This document shows positions 63,791 to 64,000 of a stretch of 64,000 nt of DNA, piece by piece (within the stretch, counting starts at the first letter, position 1; each line of letters starts with the position of its first letter). Below the pieces are notes generated by a model. It made no database searches. It was given only the letters and a program-made list of their open reading frames with translations, and had not been told where the DNA came from. The translations under genes were made by a program, and so were the position numbers. This stretch comes from Thermogemmata fonticola (lineage in GTDB: Bacteria > Planctomycetota > Planctomycetia > Gemmatales > Gemmataceae), in assembly GCF_013694095.1 (NCBI RefSeq), contig NZ_JACEFB010000010.1, forward strand, positions 98,882 to 162,881, written 5' to 3'.

Positions 63791-64000
63791 GGATCATGGG
63801 GTGGGAGGTGGCAGCGGATAGACGAGATCACGACCGGTGACAAAAAATTGTCACGGGATGAGCATGATCCGAGCGAGCCGCTGGTGTGGAAGCAAGTCGC
63901 GGAGACATTTGAGCGGGTGCGACTGGTTTATGAGTTGGAGGTGGGCGGTCAGACCATCGGTACGAGGGCGGAGCACCCGTTCTATGTCCTCGGCAAGGGT
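63791..64000 (+). pseudogene. Hint-domain N-half fragment, runs off the window
   Basis: After a TGA at 63788 the frame reads RWQRIDEITTGDKKLSRDEH, then DPSEPLVWKQVAETFERVRL and VGGQTIGTRAEHPFYVLGKG up to the edge. This is the N-terminal half of the same Hint family, the part missing from cassettes 1 and 2, but the initial Cys block (of the CFVAGT kind) is absent and no start codon is visible in frame. It is probably the start of a third cassette. Confidence 0.6.

Noticed and set aside
1..64000. CRISPR array, prophage or insertion sequence
   Set aside because: No regularly spaced direct repeats, no integrase, capsid or transposase frames were found.

Overview
The window looks like chromosome of a planctomycete, probably Gemmataceae-like. 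The lineage signs are a secreted protein with the N-terminal LEDRTVPS motif, a BBP7-type outer-membrane barrel, a DUF1080 protein and a sulfatase, an exosortase with a PEP-CTERM substrate, a SecD-SecF fusion, and polymorphic-toxin Hint remnants ending in SVWAHN. DNA is GC-rich with clear Shine-Dalgarno sites before many genes. Species cannot be read from the sequence alone, and all functions are inferred from motifs.

Layout. 0.2-6 kb: tRNA-Thr, an RTX-repeat/C39-like peptidase, a PP2C phosphatase, a PEGA lipoprotein and lysS. 6-15.5 kb, plus strand: methyltransferase, four-S1-domain protein, the MoxR-DUF58-transglutaminase module, isochorismatase-fold hydrolase and a class V aminotransferase. 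15.6-23.3 kb, minus strand: BBP7 barrel, N-acyl-D-amino-acid deacylase-like amidohydrolase, secDF fusion and yajC. 24-30 kb: two small envelope proteins, a sigma-70 factor, an esterase and a tetraheme cytochrome fused to a phosphoesterase-like domain.

30-44.6 kb is a nearly complete Tad/Flp pilus locus: minus strand Flp pilin, prepilin peptidase, TadE, CpaB, TadG, CpaE/TadZ, CpaF/TadA, TadB, TadC; then, divergent on the plus strand, secretin CpaC/RcpA, a Gly-Phe-rich lipoprotein and a TadD-like TPR lipoprotein. It runs directly into a second surface system at 45-51.7 kb: a PEP-CTERM protein, an exosortase-EpsI fusion and a 1349-residue TPR protein. An exact 17-bp palindrome (AAAAAAT-GGA-ATTTTTT) occurs twice between the pilin and secretin genes, and a diverged copy precedes the PEP-CTERM gene, which suggests shared control.

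52.3-54 kb is decaying DNA: an Ig-like remnant in shifted frames and a secreted/membrane gene split over three frames. 54.3-61.4 kb holds DUF1080, sulfatase, a fused amino-acid ABC binding protein-permease with its ATPase, MqnD and a Bpt-type aminoacyl transferase.

The right end (61.5-64 kb) is a row of headless polymorphic-toxin cassettes. Two cassettes have the C-terminal half of a Hint domain, a different toxin tip and a following intact immunity-like gene. Both tips are broken (TGA for Trp plus a one-base slip in a C run; in-frame TAG) while both immunity frames stay open. A third Hint fragment, the N-terminal half, runs off the edge.
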